DNA of 64,000 bases. Source: Vibrio sp. Of7-15. GTDB taxonomy: Bacteria; Pseudomonadota; Gammaproteobacteria; Enterobacterales; Vibrionaceae. The notes under the pieces are model-generated. The model ran no database searches. It had not been told where the DNA came from and saw only the letters and a program-made list of their open reading frames with translations. The stretch covers positions 62,001 to 126,000 of the forward strand of contig NZ_JAKRGH010000005.1 in NCBI RefSeq assembly GCF_022347565.1, in the 5' to 3' direction. The position numbers were made by a program, and so were the translations under genes. Numbering within the stretch: the stretch's first letter is position 1; each line of letters begins with the position of its first letter. Below, piece by piece: positions 28,085 to 37,189 of the stretch.

Positions 28085-29302
28085 ATGGCGGCATTTGAAT
28101 ACAAAGCACTGGATGCGAAAGGCAAACAGAAAAAAGGGGTACAGGAAGGAGATAATGCTCGTCAGGTACGCCAACGTTTAAAAGAGCAAGGTTTAATCCC
28201 TGTAGAGGTGATTGAAACTAAAGCGAAAGAGCGTAAAAAATCCAGCAGTACATTAAGTTTTAAACGTGGTATCAGCACTAACGAGCTGGCTTTGTTGACG
28301 CGTCAGCTTTCTACTTTGGTGCAAGCTTCTATGCCGCTGGAAGAATGTTTAAAAGCGGTTGCTGAGCAAAGTGATAAACCTCGTATTCGTAATATGATCA
28401 TGGGAGTTCGCTCTCGGGTTGTGGAAGGTTATACCTTGTCCGATAGCCTTGCTGAGTACCCTCATATTTTTGATGAATTGTTTTGTGCCATGGTATCTGC
28501 TGGGGAGAAATCAGGCCATCTTGATACGGTGTTAAACCGCTTGGCTGATTACAGTGAAAATCGCCAACAGATGCGCAGCAAACTTCAGCAAGCCATGATT
28601 TACCCTATCATGCTGACTCTCATTGCGGTTAGTGTGGTGGCATTTTTGTTGGCAACAGTAGTACCGAAAATTGTGGAACAGTTTGTTCACATGGGGCAGG
28701 GCTTACCCCCTGTCACAGAAGTGCTATTAGCTGCCAGTAATTTTGTCCAAAATTGGGGGCTTGTGGTGGTTGCTCTGATCATTGGCCTGTTTATGATGTT
28801 GAAAATGGCATTGCAGCGCCCTGCTTTTCGATTGAACTGGGATCGAAAAATACTGTCTTTACCTGTGATCGGAAAAGTTGCTCGTGGTCTGAATACCTCT
28901 CGCTTTGCACGTACGCTCTCTATTTGTACTTCCAGCGCGATTCCTTTATTGGATGGTATGAAAGTCGCGGCAGACGTAATGAGCAATCAATGGGTAAAGC
29001 AGCAAGTGCTAGCGGCATCTGATCGTGTACGTGAAGGGGCAAGTTTAAAGGCGTCTTTAGATCAAACGAAACTGTTTCCTCCTATGATGCTGCACATGAT
29101 TGCCAGTGGCGAACGCAGTGGTGAACTTGAGCAAATGTTAACCCGAGCGGCAGATAACCAAGACCGTGATTTTGAGTCTTTGGTGAACATGGCGTTAGGG
29201 ATTTTTGAACCCTTATTAATTGTTGCTATGGCAGGTATTGTACTTTTCATCGTAGTAGCAACGTTAATGCCTATTATTGCGCTTAACAACATGGTTGGTT
29301 AA
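28085..29302 (+). CDS. gspF: Type II secretion inner-membrane platform protein GspF
   Basis: A 405-residue polytopic protein with two T2SSF repeats. The N-terminal MAAFEYKALDAKGK and TRQLSTLVQASMPLEECL are typical, and three transmembrane helices occur near 170-190, 220-240 and 375-395. It anchors GspE and the pseudopilus assembly platform. Repeat signatures LLTRQLSTLVQA and FARTLSICTSSAIPLLD are visible. It follows gspE by 4 bp. Confidence 0.97.
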   Translation: MAAFEYKALDAKGKQKKGVQEGDNARQVRQRLKEQGLIPVEVIETKAKERKKSSSTLSFKRGISTNELALLTRQLSTLVQASMPLEECLKAVAEQSDKPRIRNMIMGVRSRVVEGYTLSDSLAEYPHIFDELFCAMVSAGEKSGHLDTVLNRLADYSENRQQMRSKLQQAMIYPIMLTLIAVSVVAFLLATVVPKIVEQFVHMGQGLPPVTEVLLAASNFVQNWGLVVVALIIGLFMMLKMALQRPAFRLNWDRKILSLPVIGKVARGLNTSRFARTLSICTSSAIPLLDGMKVAADVMSNQWVKQQVLAASDRVREGASLKASLDQTKLFPPMMLHMIASGERSGELEQMLTRAADNQDRDFESLVNMALGIFEPLLIVAMAGIVLFIVVATLMPIIALNNMVG

Positions 29303-29362
29303 TGTCTTACTCGGCAAATTAATCACAGATGAGTGACATGTTTTTTCAGAGGTGAATCTTTC

Positions 29363-29827
29363 ATGCAAAAGGTACAAACAAAGCTAAATAAATCGCGTAA
29401 GCAGGGTGGTTTTACTCTGTTAGAAGTGATGGTTGTTATTGTGATTTTAGGGGTGCTGGCGAGCTTAGTTGTACCAAACCTACTTGGTAACAAAGAAAAA
29501 GCCGATCAGCAAAAAGCGGTAACAGACATTGTTGCTCTGGAAAATGCGTTGGATATGTACAAGCTAGATAACAGCGTGTACCCAACTACAGATCAAGGTT
29601 TAGATGCATTGGTTTCAAAACCAAGTTCTAGCCCTGAGCCTCGTAATTACCGTAATGATGGTTACATTAAGCGCCTGCCAAAAGACCCATGGGGTAATGA
29701 TTACCAATACCTAAGCCCGGGTGATAACGGCACGATTGATATCTTTACATTAGGTGCTGATGGCCAAGAAGGCGGCGAAGGTGCAAGTGCTGATATCGGT
29801 AACTGGAATATGCAGGACTATCAATAA
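29363..29827 (+). CDS. gspG: Major pseudopilin GspG
   Basis: A 154-residue precursor with the type IV prepilin leader KSRKQGG / FTLLEVMVV, cleaved by the prepilin peptidase after Gly-Gly. Glu5 of the mature protein is present. The C-terminal calcium-binding loop region (LGADGQEGGEG) is typical of GspG. I start at ATG 29363 with AGAGGTGAA upstream; a frame from 29333 would add ten residues. The gene is 60 bp after gspF, the largest gap in the operon after gspC. Confidence 0.96.
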   Translation: MQKVQTKLNKSRKQGGFTLLEVMVVIVILGVLASLVVPNLLGNKEKADQQKAVTDIVALENALDMYKLDNSVYPTTDQGLDALVSKPSSSPEPRNYRNDGYIKRLPKDPWGNDYQYLSPGDNGTIDIFTLGADGQEGGEGASADIGNWNMQDYQ

Positions 29828-29830
29828 GTC

Positions 29831-30433
29831 ATGAATATTCGACGTGGGGCAGGTTTTACCCTGATAGAGATAATGCTGGTGTTGGTTTTACTGTCTATGA
29901 GCGCCATTGCTGTGATAGTAAGCTTGCCGGAAAGTAAGTCTGATCAGGTTGAGAAGCAGGCCCTACGTTTTCATCAATTAGTGCAATTGCTAAATGAAGA
30001 AGCCTTGCTCAATGGCATTGATTACGGCGTTAGGGTTGATGAAAATCAGCGTCGTTACCAGTTTCTTAAACTCGAAGCCAGTGGGTGGAAGAAGGTTGAG
30101 CAAGGTCGCTTTTTTACCGAAGTGGCGCTAGAAGAAGATATAAGCATCGAATTAGAACTTGGTGGTGGTGCTTGGCAAGACAAAGATCGTTTATTTAAAC
30201 CAGGCAGCTTGTTTGATGAAGACATGTTTGCTGAATTTGAAGATAAGAAAAAAGTGAAACCGCCACAAATCATGGTGCTTTCTAGCGGTGACATTTCACC
30301 GTTTACCCTTGTATTTGATGTACGTAATCCCAGCCGTTTGGGGCGTTCAGATCAAGAAGCTTGGAAAGTTCAGGCTCAGGAAAATGGCTTGATTCGATTG
30401 CTTCAACCAGGAGATGACGATGAAGCGAAGTAA
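29831..30433 (+). CDS. gspH: Minor pseudopilin GspH
   Basis: A 200-residue prepilin-like protein with leader RRGAG / FTLIEIMLVLVLL, a hydrophobic helix and a GspH-type beta domain. It belongs to the pseudopilus tip complex. It starts 3 bp after gspG and overlaps gspI by 14 bp when gspI is started at 30420. Confidence 0.94.
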   Translation: MNIRRGAGFTLIEIMLVLVLLSMSAIAVIVSLPESKSDQVEKQALRFHQLVQLLNEEALLNGIDYGVRVDENQRRYQFLKLEASGWKKVEQGRFFTEVALEEDISIELELGGGAWQDKDRLFKPGSLFDEDMFAEFEDKKKVKPPQIMVLSSGDISPFTLVFDVRNPSRLGRSDQEAWKVQAQENGLIRLLQPGDDDEAK

Positions 30434-30779
30434 TCAAGGGATGACCTTATTGGAAGTATTGGTGGCCTTAGCCATTTTTGCTACCGCTGCATTAAGTGTT
30501 ATGCGCTCTGTGACCCAGCATATCTCCACGTTAAGCTTTCTTGAAGAAAAAACCTTGGCTGCCATGGTTGTCGATAACCAAATGGCATTGGTCATGTTAG
30601 CTCCTGCTCCTACTACCACCAAAAAAGGCAAAACTGAGCTTGCGAATCAAACGTGGTATTGGAAAGTGGAGCCAATTAAAACCAGCAGTAACTTATTGCG
30701 CGCGGTCGATGTCAGTGTTGCGACAGATAAAGATCATAAGAATACCTTATTAACGGTGAGAAGCTATGTTGCGCCATAA
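30420..30779 (+). CDS. gspI: Minor pseudopilin GspI
   Basis: A 119-residue precursor. Leader peptide is MKRSNQG / MTLLEVLVALAIFA, with Met at mature position 1. I choose ATG 30420, which leaves the AGGAG ribosome site seven bases away; an ATG at 30414 directly abuts that site. GspI, J and K form the tip of the pseudopilus, and GspI nucleates it. It overlaps both neighbours. Confidence 0.94.
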   Translation: MKRSNQGMTLLEVLVALAIFATAALSVMRSVTQHISTLSFLEEKTLAAMVVDNQMALVMLAPAPTTTKKGKTELANQTWYWKVEPIKTSSNLLRAVDVSVATDKDHKNTLLTVRSYVAP

Positions 30780-31452
30780 ACGTTCCCCCTCATCCATCAA
30801 AGGTTTCACACTGATTGAGGTGATGGTAGCCATTGCAGTGTTTGCCACATTAAGCATGTCAGCGTATCAGGTCTTGAATCAGGTTCAGCGCAGCAACATC
30901 CAATCTAATGAACGTTCTGCTCGGGTTCAACAACTGCAACGTGCCTTAGTTTTTATGGATAACGATTTTCGCCAAATGGCGGCTCGTCAATTCCGATCCA
31001 ATGGGGAGGAGGCCGCGAAGAAATTATTGTATGCCGAAGAGTATTTATTGGATTCAGAGTCACAGGCCATAATGTTTGTGCGTTTAGGGTGGCAAAACCC
31101 TCAACAGCTTTATCCAAGGGGCGAGCTTAATAAAGTGGGCTATCGAGTCATAGAAGGCCAGCTTGAGCGAGTATGGTGGCGCTATCCAGATACGGTGACA
31201 GGGGATAAGCCAATTATTACTCCAGTGATTGATGAGGTGGAAGCTCTGAAGTTTCGTTTTTACGATGGTAAAAAATGGAGTGAAGCTTGGGATCAGGCCA
31301 TGAAGCTACCCAGAGCAGTCGGCATGACCATCACTTTTAAAGATTATGGTGACATTGAGCGGATTTATTTAGTGGCTGAAAATACGCTTGAAGTTATTGT
31401 GCCAAAAGCAGAAAGTGACAAAGGCAGTAGCGATTCGCAGGGGCAATCATAA
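30766..31452 (+). CDS. gspJ: Minor pseudopilin GspJ
   Basis: A 228-residue prepilin-like protein with leader SSIKG / FTLIEVMVAIAVFA and a large beta-rich globular domain (MFVRLGWQNP, VGYRVIEGQLERVWW). It is part of the I-J-K tip complex. It overlaps gspI by 14 bases and touches gspK at the stop (ATAATG). Confidence 0.95.
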   Translation: MLRHKRSPSSIKGFTLIEVMVAIAVFATLSMSAYQVLNQVQRSNIQSNERSARVQQLQRALVFMDNDFRQMAARQFRSNGEEAAKKLLYAEEYLLDSESQAIMFVRLGWQNPQQLYPRGELNKVGYRVIEGQLERVWWRYPDTVTGDKPIITPVIDEVEALKFRFYDGKKWSEAWDQAMKLPRAVGMTITFKDYGDIERIYLVAENTLEVIVPKAESDKGSSDSQGQS

Positions 31453-32483
31453 TGAAGGCGCGTTATTTATCCTCCTTGAAAAAACAGAAAGGTGTTGCGC
31501 TTATTGTTGTGTTGCTATTGCTTGCCTTAATGACCGCAGTAGCCGCACAAATGTCTGAAAGGTTGTTTGTTCATTTTCATCGTGCTGAAAATCAGGTGAA
31601 TCACCAGCAAGCGTATTGGTACAGTTTGGGGGTGGAGGCTTTAGCAAAAGTGGCCATCGAGCAAAGCTTAGAAGACAGCAAAACCGTAAATTTAAACCAA
31701 GCATGGGCAACGGAAGAGCAAGCTTATCCTTTGGATTATGGTGAAGCGATTGGTTCTGTGTACGATCGCCAAGCCTGTTTTAATATCAATGCATTATCGG
31801 CCATTAAAGCTAACCCTGATGTCAGTCAGCGGCCATTTTTGGTGCAATTTTGGCAACGTTTATTAGAAGAAGAAGGCGTTGATAACTATTTGACCGAAGT
31901 GATTGCCGATTCGAGTTGGGAATACGTTGATCCAAATACACAAACTGGTTCAATGATGGGGGTGGAAGACAGTACCTATGAGTCGTATCAGCCTGCTTAT
32001 TTACCACCAAATGCTTGGTTAGCGGACAGCAGTGAAATACGTGCCATCAACGGTGTGTCAGGAGAAATCTTTGACAAGATAAAACCGTATGTTTGTGCAT
32101 TGCCGACCTCAGATTGGTATTTGAATGTAAATACCTTAACGGTGGATCAAGCGCCTATTTTGGTTGCTCTATTTTCACCATCACTGGCATTAAGTAATGC
32201 AAAAGCCATATTAGAAGACAGACCCTATGATGGTTGGGCAACCGTGAATGATTTTCTTGCAGAATCGGCTATTTCAGCCATTGATAAAACAGTTAAAGAC
32301 AAAGCAAAAGCCTATCTGGCCATAGACAGCCAATATTTTGAGTTGGATGCTCAGATTTTTGTGGAGCCATCACGCGTCAGGGTTCGAGCCCTGTTATACA
32401 GCAAAGACAAAAAAGAGGTGACGGTAGTGCGTCGCCGTTATGGAGGAATCAGTGAGCGAGTTTCTGACAATAAGGTTCAGTAG
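31452..32483 (+). CDS. gspK: Minor pseudopilin GspK
   Basis: A 343-residue precursor, the largest pseudopilin. Leader is KKQKG / VALIVVLLLLALMTAVA. As in other GspK proteins, Glu5 of the mature helix is absent (VALIV), consistent with it capping the tip. The alpha-helical domain insertion is seen from about residue 110 to 270. It starts at the last base of the gspJ stop and overlaps gspL by 32 bases. Confidence 0.95.
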   Translation: MKARYLSSLKKQKGVALIVVLLLLALMTAVAAQMSERLFVHFHRAENQVNHQQAYWYSLGVEALAKVAIEQSLEDSKTVNLNQAWATEEQAYPLDYGEAIGSVYDRQACFNINALSAIKANPDVSQRPFLVQFWQRLLEEEGVDNYLTEVIADSSWEYVDPNTQTGSMMGVEDSTYESYQPAYLPPNAWLADSSEIRAINGVSGEIFDKIKPYVCALPTSDWYLNVNTLTVDQAPILVALFSPSLALSNAKAILEDRPYDGWATVNDFLAESAISAIDKTVKDKAKAYLAIDSQYFELDAQIFVEPSRVRVRALLYSKDKKEVTVVRRRYGGISERVSDNKVQ

Positions 32484-33735
32484 CCAGCTTTCAGAACCAG
32501 TGCAATGGCTTGTATGGTCAACAAGCCAAGAGGAAGTCATTGCATCGGGAGAGCTCACCAGCGCAGAGCAACTGGGTGATTTAACAAGCTATGCGGATCA
32601 GCGCCCTGTGTATGTGCTTATTCCAACTAGCGATGCATTGTTGACTCAAGTTGAAGTCCCACCAGGGGCCTCTCGTCAGCTACAGAATATGTTGCCCTTC
32701 CTGTTGGAAGATGAATTGGCACAAGATGTGGACGATTTACACATTTCTTTACTCAAGCAGGAAGGAAGTATCGCTCATGTGAGTGTGGTGGATAAACGCC
32801 GTTTTGAAGGGTGGCTTGAAGCGTGCCAGCAAGCAGGGCTTACGATCAAAAAAGTGCTGCCTGATAGCTTAGCGTTGCCATGGCAAGAAAAAGACATCGT
32901 AACCGCACAGTTAGGTTCGCAATGGTTGGTCCGTTCTGGTCCCTATGCTGGTGTGAGTGCGGAAGAAGCTTGGCTAGCGCCTTGGTTAACATCGTTATTA
33001 GCAAAGGCGAGCACGCAAGTTAGCGAAGAGGAAGAAAGTGAATCGGATGGTGAAGATGATAAGTCCGAGGAAACGGATCAGCTGCAGATTATCCGCAGTT
33101 TTTCTCCTGCACCAAGTATTTCAGACACGCCGCTTCCAGGGCAATGGCAGCAAGAACCGCCAGAGTTGGTGATGCAGTTGCTGGCCAAAGGTGCACAGTT
33201 AAGTAAAGTGAATTTACTTTCTGGCGAATACCGTCCGCAATCGTCGTGGTTGAAACATTGGAAAGTGTGGCAAAAATCCGCCGTTGCTGCCTGTTTAGTG
33301 CTCACGGTGTTAGTGGCTCAGCATATCATGTCGATTCAAGCGTTGGAGCAGCAAGGCAAAGAGTTACGCTCTGAAAGTGAGCGCATTTTCCGCGAAGTGT
33401 TTCCAAACAAGCGTAAGATTCCAACTGTCAGTTATTTAAAATCACAAATGCGCACAGAAGAAACCCGCCTGCAAGGGGGGGATTCTGGCACTGGTCTTTT
33501 AAATTGGTTGTCTGAATTACAGCCTCATTTAAAGCACGTTCCTCAAATCGCCATTAATGGCCTAAAGTATGACAGCAATCGTGGTGAATTAAGAATTCAA
33601 GCCAGCAGTGATGATTTCCAACCATTTGAAAAAATGCGCAGTAGCTTGTCGGAAAACTTTAATGTAGAGCAAGGCCAGCTGAATAAAAATGAAGACAAGG
33701 TTTACGGTGTGTTTGTATTACGGAGGAAATCATGA
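32452..33735 (+). CDS. gspL: Type II secretion protein GspL
   Basis: About 427 residues. The cytoplasmic actin-like domain (about 1-235) recruits GspE. A single transmembrane helix (about 275-293, VAACLVLTVLVA) and a periplasmic ferredoxin-like domain follow. I start at GTG 32452 with GGAGG five bases upstream; this gives MSEFLT-type N-terminus as in EpsL, whereas the ATG at 32440 would use the ribosome site as coding sequence. An acidic insertion (EEEESESDGEDDKSEE, around residue 190-210) precedes the membrane helix. It overlaps both gspK and gspM. Confidence 0.94.
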   Translation: MSEFLTIRFSSQLSEPVQWLVWSTSQEEVIASGELTSAEQLGDLTSYADQRPVYVLIPTSDALLTQVEVPPGASRQLQNMLPFLLEDELAQDVDDLHISLLKQEGSIAHVSVVDKRRFEGWLEACQQAGLTIKKVLPDSLALPWQEKDIVTAQLGSQWLVRSGPYAGVSAEEAWLAPWLTSLLAKASTQVSEEEESESDGEDDKSEETDQLQIIRSFSPAPSISDTPLPGQWQQEPPELVMQLLAKGAQLSKVNLLSGEYRPQSSWLKHWKVWQKSAVAACLVLTVLVAQHIMSIQALEQQGKELRSESERIFREVFPNKRKIPTVSYLKSQMRTEETRLQGGDSGTGLLNWLSELQPHLKHVPQIAINGLKYDSNRGELRIQASSDDFQPFEKMRSSLSENFNVEQGQLNKNEDKVYGVFVLRRKS

Positions 33736-34205
33736 TTTCGTGGTGGAATGGTTTAACAGGCCGTGAACAAAGGTTAGTGCTTGGCGGTGGTATTTCATTA
33801 TTTATTGCCGTGTTGTACTGGGGAGTGTGGCAGCCATTATCAGACAAGTCGATTTTGGCTGAAAACCGAATTGTGAGTGAACGTCAGCTTCTGAACTGGG
33901 TAAAAGACAAAGCGGATGACATTACCACTTTGCGATCTTCGGGCAATGCTCCAGTCAATGCTGATCAAGCGTTAAACCGTGTGATCCCAACGAGTACCCG
34001 ACGTTTTAAAATTGAGCTGATACGTATGCAGCCACGTGATGACATGATGCAAGTGTGGGTAAAGCCTTTACCATTTAATAGCTTAATTAATTGGTTAGCT
34101 TTCTTGCGAGACAATCATGGCATTCAGGTTGAGTTTATTGATATGAATAAAACTGATGTTGAAGGCATGGTTGAAGTGAACCGCCTGCAGTTAAGCCGAG
34201 GTTAA
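33732..34205 (+). CDS. gspM: Type II secretion protein GspM
   Basis: A 157-residue inner-membrane protein with a short cytoplasmic tail, one helix (about 17-37) and a periplasmic ferredoxin-like domain that pairs with GspL. The conserved GREQRLVLGG precedes the helix. It overlaps gspL by 4 bases (ATGA). Confidence 0.94.
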   Translation: MISWWNGLTGREQRLVLGGGISLFIAVLYWGVWQPLSDKSILAENRIVSERQLLNWVKDKADDITTLRSSGNAPVNADQALNRVIPTSTRRFKIELIRMQPRDDMMQVWVKPLPFNSLINWLAFLRDNHGIQVEFIDMNKTDVEGMVEVNRLQLSRG

Positions 34206-34209
34206 TTAC

Positions 34210-34968
34210 ATGAAGTTTAAGTTGTTAATCGGCGCGGTATTTACGCTGTTTTTTTCGGTTAGTTTATTGGCTCATCTTCCTATTAAATGGGTATTGGAGC
34301 AGGTACCAAAAGTACCTCAGTTATCGTTAAAAGGGGTATCGGGGACACCATGGCAAGGTAAAGCGGAGCAGGTCAGTTGGCAGCAGCACAATGCTGGTCA
34401 AGTATCGTGGGAATTGCAATTAGCGTCTCTATTTACGGGGAAAGTGGAATTTAAGGTCCGGTTTGGCCGTGGTAGTGACCTAAACTTACGAGGCAAGGGG
34501 GTGATTGGTTATGACATGAATGGACCTTATGGCCGAGATTTGTTGTTGTCTGCCCCTGCGGATAAGCTGTTAGGGCTTGCGAAAATGCCAGTGCCTGTGA
34601 GTGCTCAAGGGCAGTTAGAGCTTACGTTAGCTCAGTATCGTTTTGTTGCTCCATGGTGTCAGGTTGCCGATGGAGAGCTCGTATGGTCAGGTGCGCAAGT
34701 TATTTCGCCTTTAGGGAACATCAATCCTGGCCCAGTCATTGCTGATGTCAATTGCACTGATAACCAGCTGAGTGTACAAAGCAAGCAGAATTCTGAAGCT
34801 CTGAGTAGCGAATTTGAAGTTGGTTTGACGCCGAATATGCGCTATTCCGTATCGGGTTGGTTTAAACCAGGGGCTGAATTTCCAGCAGGTTTAAACTCAC
34901 AGCTGAAATGGTTAGGCAATCCGGATCCAAAAGGGCAATATAAGATTACCCAGTCAGGGCGACTATAA
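34210..34968 (+). CDS. gspN: Type II secretion protein GspN
   Basis: A 252-residue protein with an N-terminal transmembrane segment (about 3-22) and a beta-rich periplasmic domain (LSLKGVSGTPWQGKAEQVSW). GspN is present in some T2SS operons, including Vibrio eps, and its exact role is unclear. It is the last gene of the operon; the following nudE starts 68 bp later. No terminator is visible after it, so readthrough into nudE-cysQ is possible. gspO/pilD and gspAB are not in this window. Confidence 0.93.
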   Translation: MKFKLLIGAVFTLFFSVSLLAHLPIKWVLEQVPKVPQLSLKGVSGTPWQGKAEQVSWQQHNAGQVSWELQLASLFTGKVEFKVRFGRGSDLNLRGKGVIGYDMNGPYGRDLLLSAPADKLLGLAKMPVPVSAQGQLELTLAQYRFVAPWCQVADGELVWSGAQVISPLGNINPGPVIADVNCTDNQLSVQSKQNSEALSSEFEVGLTPNMRYSVSGWFKPGAEFPAGLNSQLKWLGNPDPKGQYKITQSGRL

Positions 34969-35036
34969 CTTCGTTAGCGGGCGCAATGAGTGCTAATCAA
35001 TGGTGACTCCGCTTGAATAAAAGGAAGATTAAGCAG

Positions 35037-35594
35037 ATGAGTAAATTAAAAAAGCCAGAGATCCTTGCTAAGGAAGTCATTGCGCAATCGAGATTATTTA
35101 AGATTGAGTCGTTGGATCTGCGTTTCTCAAATGGTGTTGAGCGAACGTATGAGCGTATGAAGCCAAGTGGGCGTCATGCCGTGTTGATTGTCCCGGTTAC
35201 AGAGCAAGGCGATTTATTACTGGTGCGTGAATACGCGGCAGGCACAGAAAGTTATGAGCTTGGCTTTCCTAAAGGGTTAATTGATCCAGGGGAAACGCCA
35301 ATGGAAGCGGCCAATCGAGAATTAAAAGAAGAAATCGGGTTTGGTGCCGATACATTAATACCACTTAAAGAAGTGGTACTGGCACCATCATACTTCTCTA
35401 GCCGCATGACTTTGTTTGTTGCGCAAGGTTTGTATCCAGAGCGTTTAGAAGGAGATGAGCCTGAGCCATTAGAGTTAGTACGTTGGCCACTTGCTCAGGC
35501 TGATGATTTACTGACACATCTTGATTTTGCGGAAGCTCGTAGCATTACCGCGTTGTTGTTGGCTCAGAAATTATTAATGAAAGATAGCGTCTAA
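35037..35594 (+). CDS. nudE: ADP-compound hydrolase NudE (Nudix)
   Basis: A 185-residue Nudix enzyme. The Nudix box G-x5-E-x7-REL-x-EEIG is intact in GLIDPGETPMEAANRELKEE. NudE hydrolyses ADP-ribose, NADH and diadenosine polyphosphates, including ApnA compounds. I start at ATG 35037 (MSKLKKPEI) with AAGGAAG upstream; a frame from 35013 is less likely. It is 12 bp from cysQ, so the two are probably cotranscribed, as in other vibrios. Confidence 0.94.
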   Translation: MSKLKKPEILAKEVIAQSRLFKIESLDLRFSNGVERTYERMKPSGRHAVLIVPVTEQGDLLLVREYAAGTESYELGFPKGLIDPGETPMEAANRELKEEIGFGADTLIPLKEVVLAPSYFSSRMTLFVAQGLYPERLEGDEPEPLELVRWPLAQADDLLTHLDFAEARSITALLLAQKLLMKDSV

Positions 35595-35606
35595 GGAGTA
35601 GATATT

Positions 35607-36425
35607 ATGGCATCACTTTCCCACCTGTTGCCTGCAGTTATCGAGATCGCTCGATCATCCGGCCAGCTGATTTTAGATATATATCAAAATGGTGAGTTTG
35701 AAGAATTCACTAAATCCGATAGTACGCCTGTCACGAGCGCTGATCTAGCCGCTCATAAATTGATCATGGAACGGTTATCTGAACTGACCCCTGACATCCC
35801 TGTTCTTTCCGAAGAAGATGCTGATATTGAGTTGTCGCAACGTTCACAGTGGGAGCGCTACTGGTTAGTGGATCCGCTTGATGGAACTCAGGAGTTTATT
35901 GCTCGTAGTGGCGACTTTGCAACCATTATTGCATTAGTGGAAAACAACCGCCCGGTGATGGGAGTGGTGTATGGCCCAGTATCTGGGGTGACTTATTATG
36001 CCTATGAAGGTGAGGGAGCATGGAAAATTCCTGATATGGGGGAAAGTGTCCAAATAAGCACTCATAAGCACGAAACCGATCAGGGCTCTATTGCGATTGC
36101 GATTAGTCGTCGTCAGAATATTAATAACATCACCGACCGCATGAGCTCAGAATGGAACTACGATTTGGTACCGTTGGGATCAGCTGCGCTTAAAGCGTGC
36201 TTGGTAGCAGAGGGTACTGTGGATTGTTATTTACGTTTAGGCCCAACTGGTGAATGGGATACAGCGGCAACACAGTGCATTGTTCAAGAAGCGGGAGGCC
36301 GTATTCTTACCACTGAATTGGTGCCTCTTTCTTATAATGAGCGTGAAACGTTGGAAAACCCAAACTTTATTGTCTTGGGTGATGAAGAGCTGAAATGGCG
36401 TAAAATTCTCAAGTTAGACTCATAA
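35607..36425 (+). CDS. cysQ: 3'(2'),5'-bisphosphate nucleotidase CysQ
   Basis: A 272-residue inositol-monophosphatase-family enzyme. It recycles PAP (adenosine 3',5'-bisphosphate) formed during sulfate assimilation. The metal-binding motifs SEEDAD and WLVDPLDGTQEF and the C-terminal WDTAATQCIVQEAGG are present. It follows nudE by 12 bp; both handle nucleotide by-products. It ends at a bidirectional hairpin facing nfuA. Confidence 0.96.
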   Translation: MASLSHLLPAVIEIARSSGQLILDIYQNGEFEEFTKSDSTPVTSADLAAHKLIMERLSELTPDIPVLSEEDADIELSQRSQWERYWLVDPLDGTQEFIARSGDFATIIALVENNRPVMGVVYGPVSGVTYYAYEGEGAWKIPDMGESVQISTHKHETDQGSIAIAISRRQNINNITDRMSSEWNYDLVPLGSAALKACLVAEGTVDCYLRLGPTGEWDTAATQCIVQEAGGRILTTELVPLSYNERETLENPNFIVLGDEELKWRKILKLDS

Positions 36426-36433
36426 TCAGCGAA

Positions 36434-36463
36434 GAATACAGAGTGGTGTATCACTCTGTATTC
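36434..36463. terminator. Hairpin between the convergent cysQ and nfuA genes
   Basis: A 12-bp perfect stem GAATACAGAGTG (36434-36445) / CACTCTGTATTC (36452-36463) with a 6-base loop. The downstream T-run is short on both sides, so termination may be modest. Confidence 0.7.
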
Positions 36464-36482
36464 TCTATTAGCAAACTATGGC

Positions 36483-37067
36483 CTAGTAATAGGAATGCTC
36501 GCCACGATCATGTTCAGTAATGTCTTTTACTGCGCTAAGCTCGCCTTCAAACTGAACCAGCAGCTCTTTCTCAATGCCTTCTTTTAGCGTGACATCTACC
36601 ATCGAACAACCGTTACAACCACCACCAAACTGAAGAATAGCTGTGCCATCGTCTGTGATTTCTACCAAGCTTACGTTACCGCCATGGCCTGCTAGCTGCG
36701 GGTTTACTTGGGTTTGAATCACGTAATCAACACGCTCCATTAAAGGCGCATCATCAGATACTTTACGTAATTTAGCGTTCGGCGCTTTTAGGGTTAATTG
36801 AGAACCCATTTTATCGGTAACAAAGTCGATCTCAGCTTCATCAAGAAAAGGTAGACTCAGCTCATCAACGTATGCAGTTAGGCTGTCGTACTTCATTTCA
36901 GTATCAGTCGCTTCTACAGCTTCAGGTGGGCAGTAAGACACACCACACTCCGCGTTTTGAGTACCAGGGTTTACAACAAATACACGGATGCTAGTGCCTT
37001 CCGGTTGTTGCTCAAGAAGTTTTGCAAAGTGCGTTTGAGCACTTTCAGTAATAGTAATAGTAGACAC
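36483..37067 (-). CDS. nfuA: Fe-S biogenesis/carrier protein NfuA
   Basis: About 194 residues. An N-terminal degenerate A-type domain (about 1-100) is followed by an Nfu domain with the cluster-binding CxxC ([14 protein letters not shown]). NfuA receives and hands over 4Fe-4S clusters, protecting them under oxidative or iron stress. The start is non-ATG: I prefer GTG 37067, eight bases after a CAGG site; TTG 37073 two codons earlier is the alternative. The neighbour gntX/comF on the same strand is also an E. coli neighbour. Confidence 0.96.
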   Translation of the reverse strand: MSTITITESAQTHFAKLLEQQPEGTSIRVFVVNPGTQNAECGVSYCPPEAVEATDTEMKYDSLTAYVDELSLPFLDEAEIDFVTDKMGSQLTLKAPNAKLRKVSDDAPLMERVDYVIQTQVNPQLAGHGGNVSLVEITDDGTAILQFGGGCNGCSMVDVTLKEGIEKELLVQFEGELSAVKDITEHDRGEHSYY

Positions 37068-37189
37068 GCTCAATACCTGACTTATTTGGTAAGTTTTGAC
37101 CTATTCTACCCCTGATGAGCTAGGTGATCACCTTTTTTGCTCACACTCTGATCACCTCTGGTTCAGAAATAAAGGTGATATCGACATGA

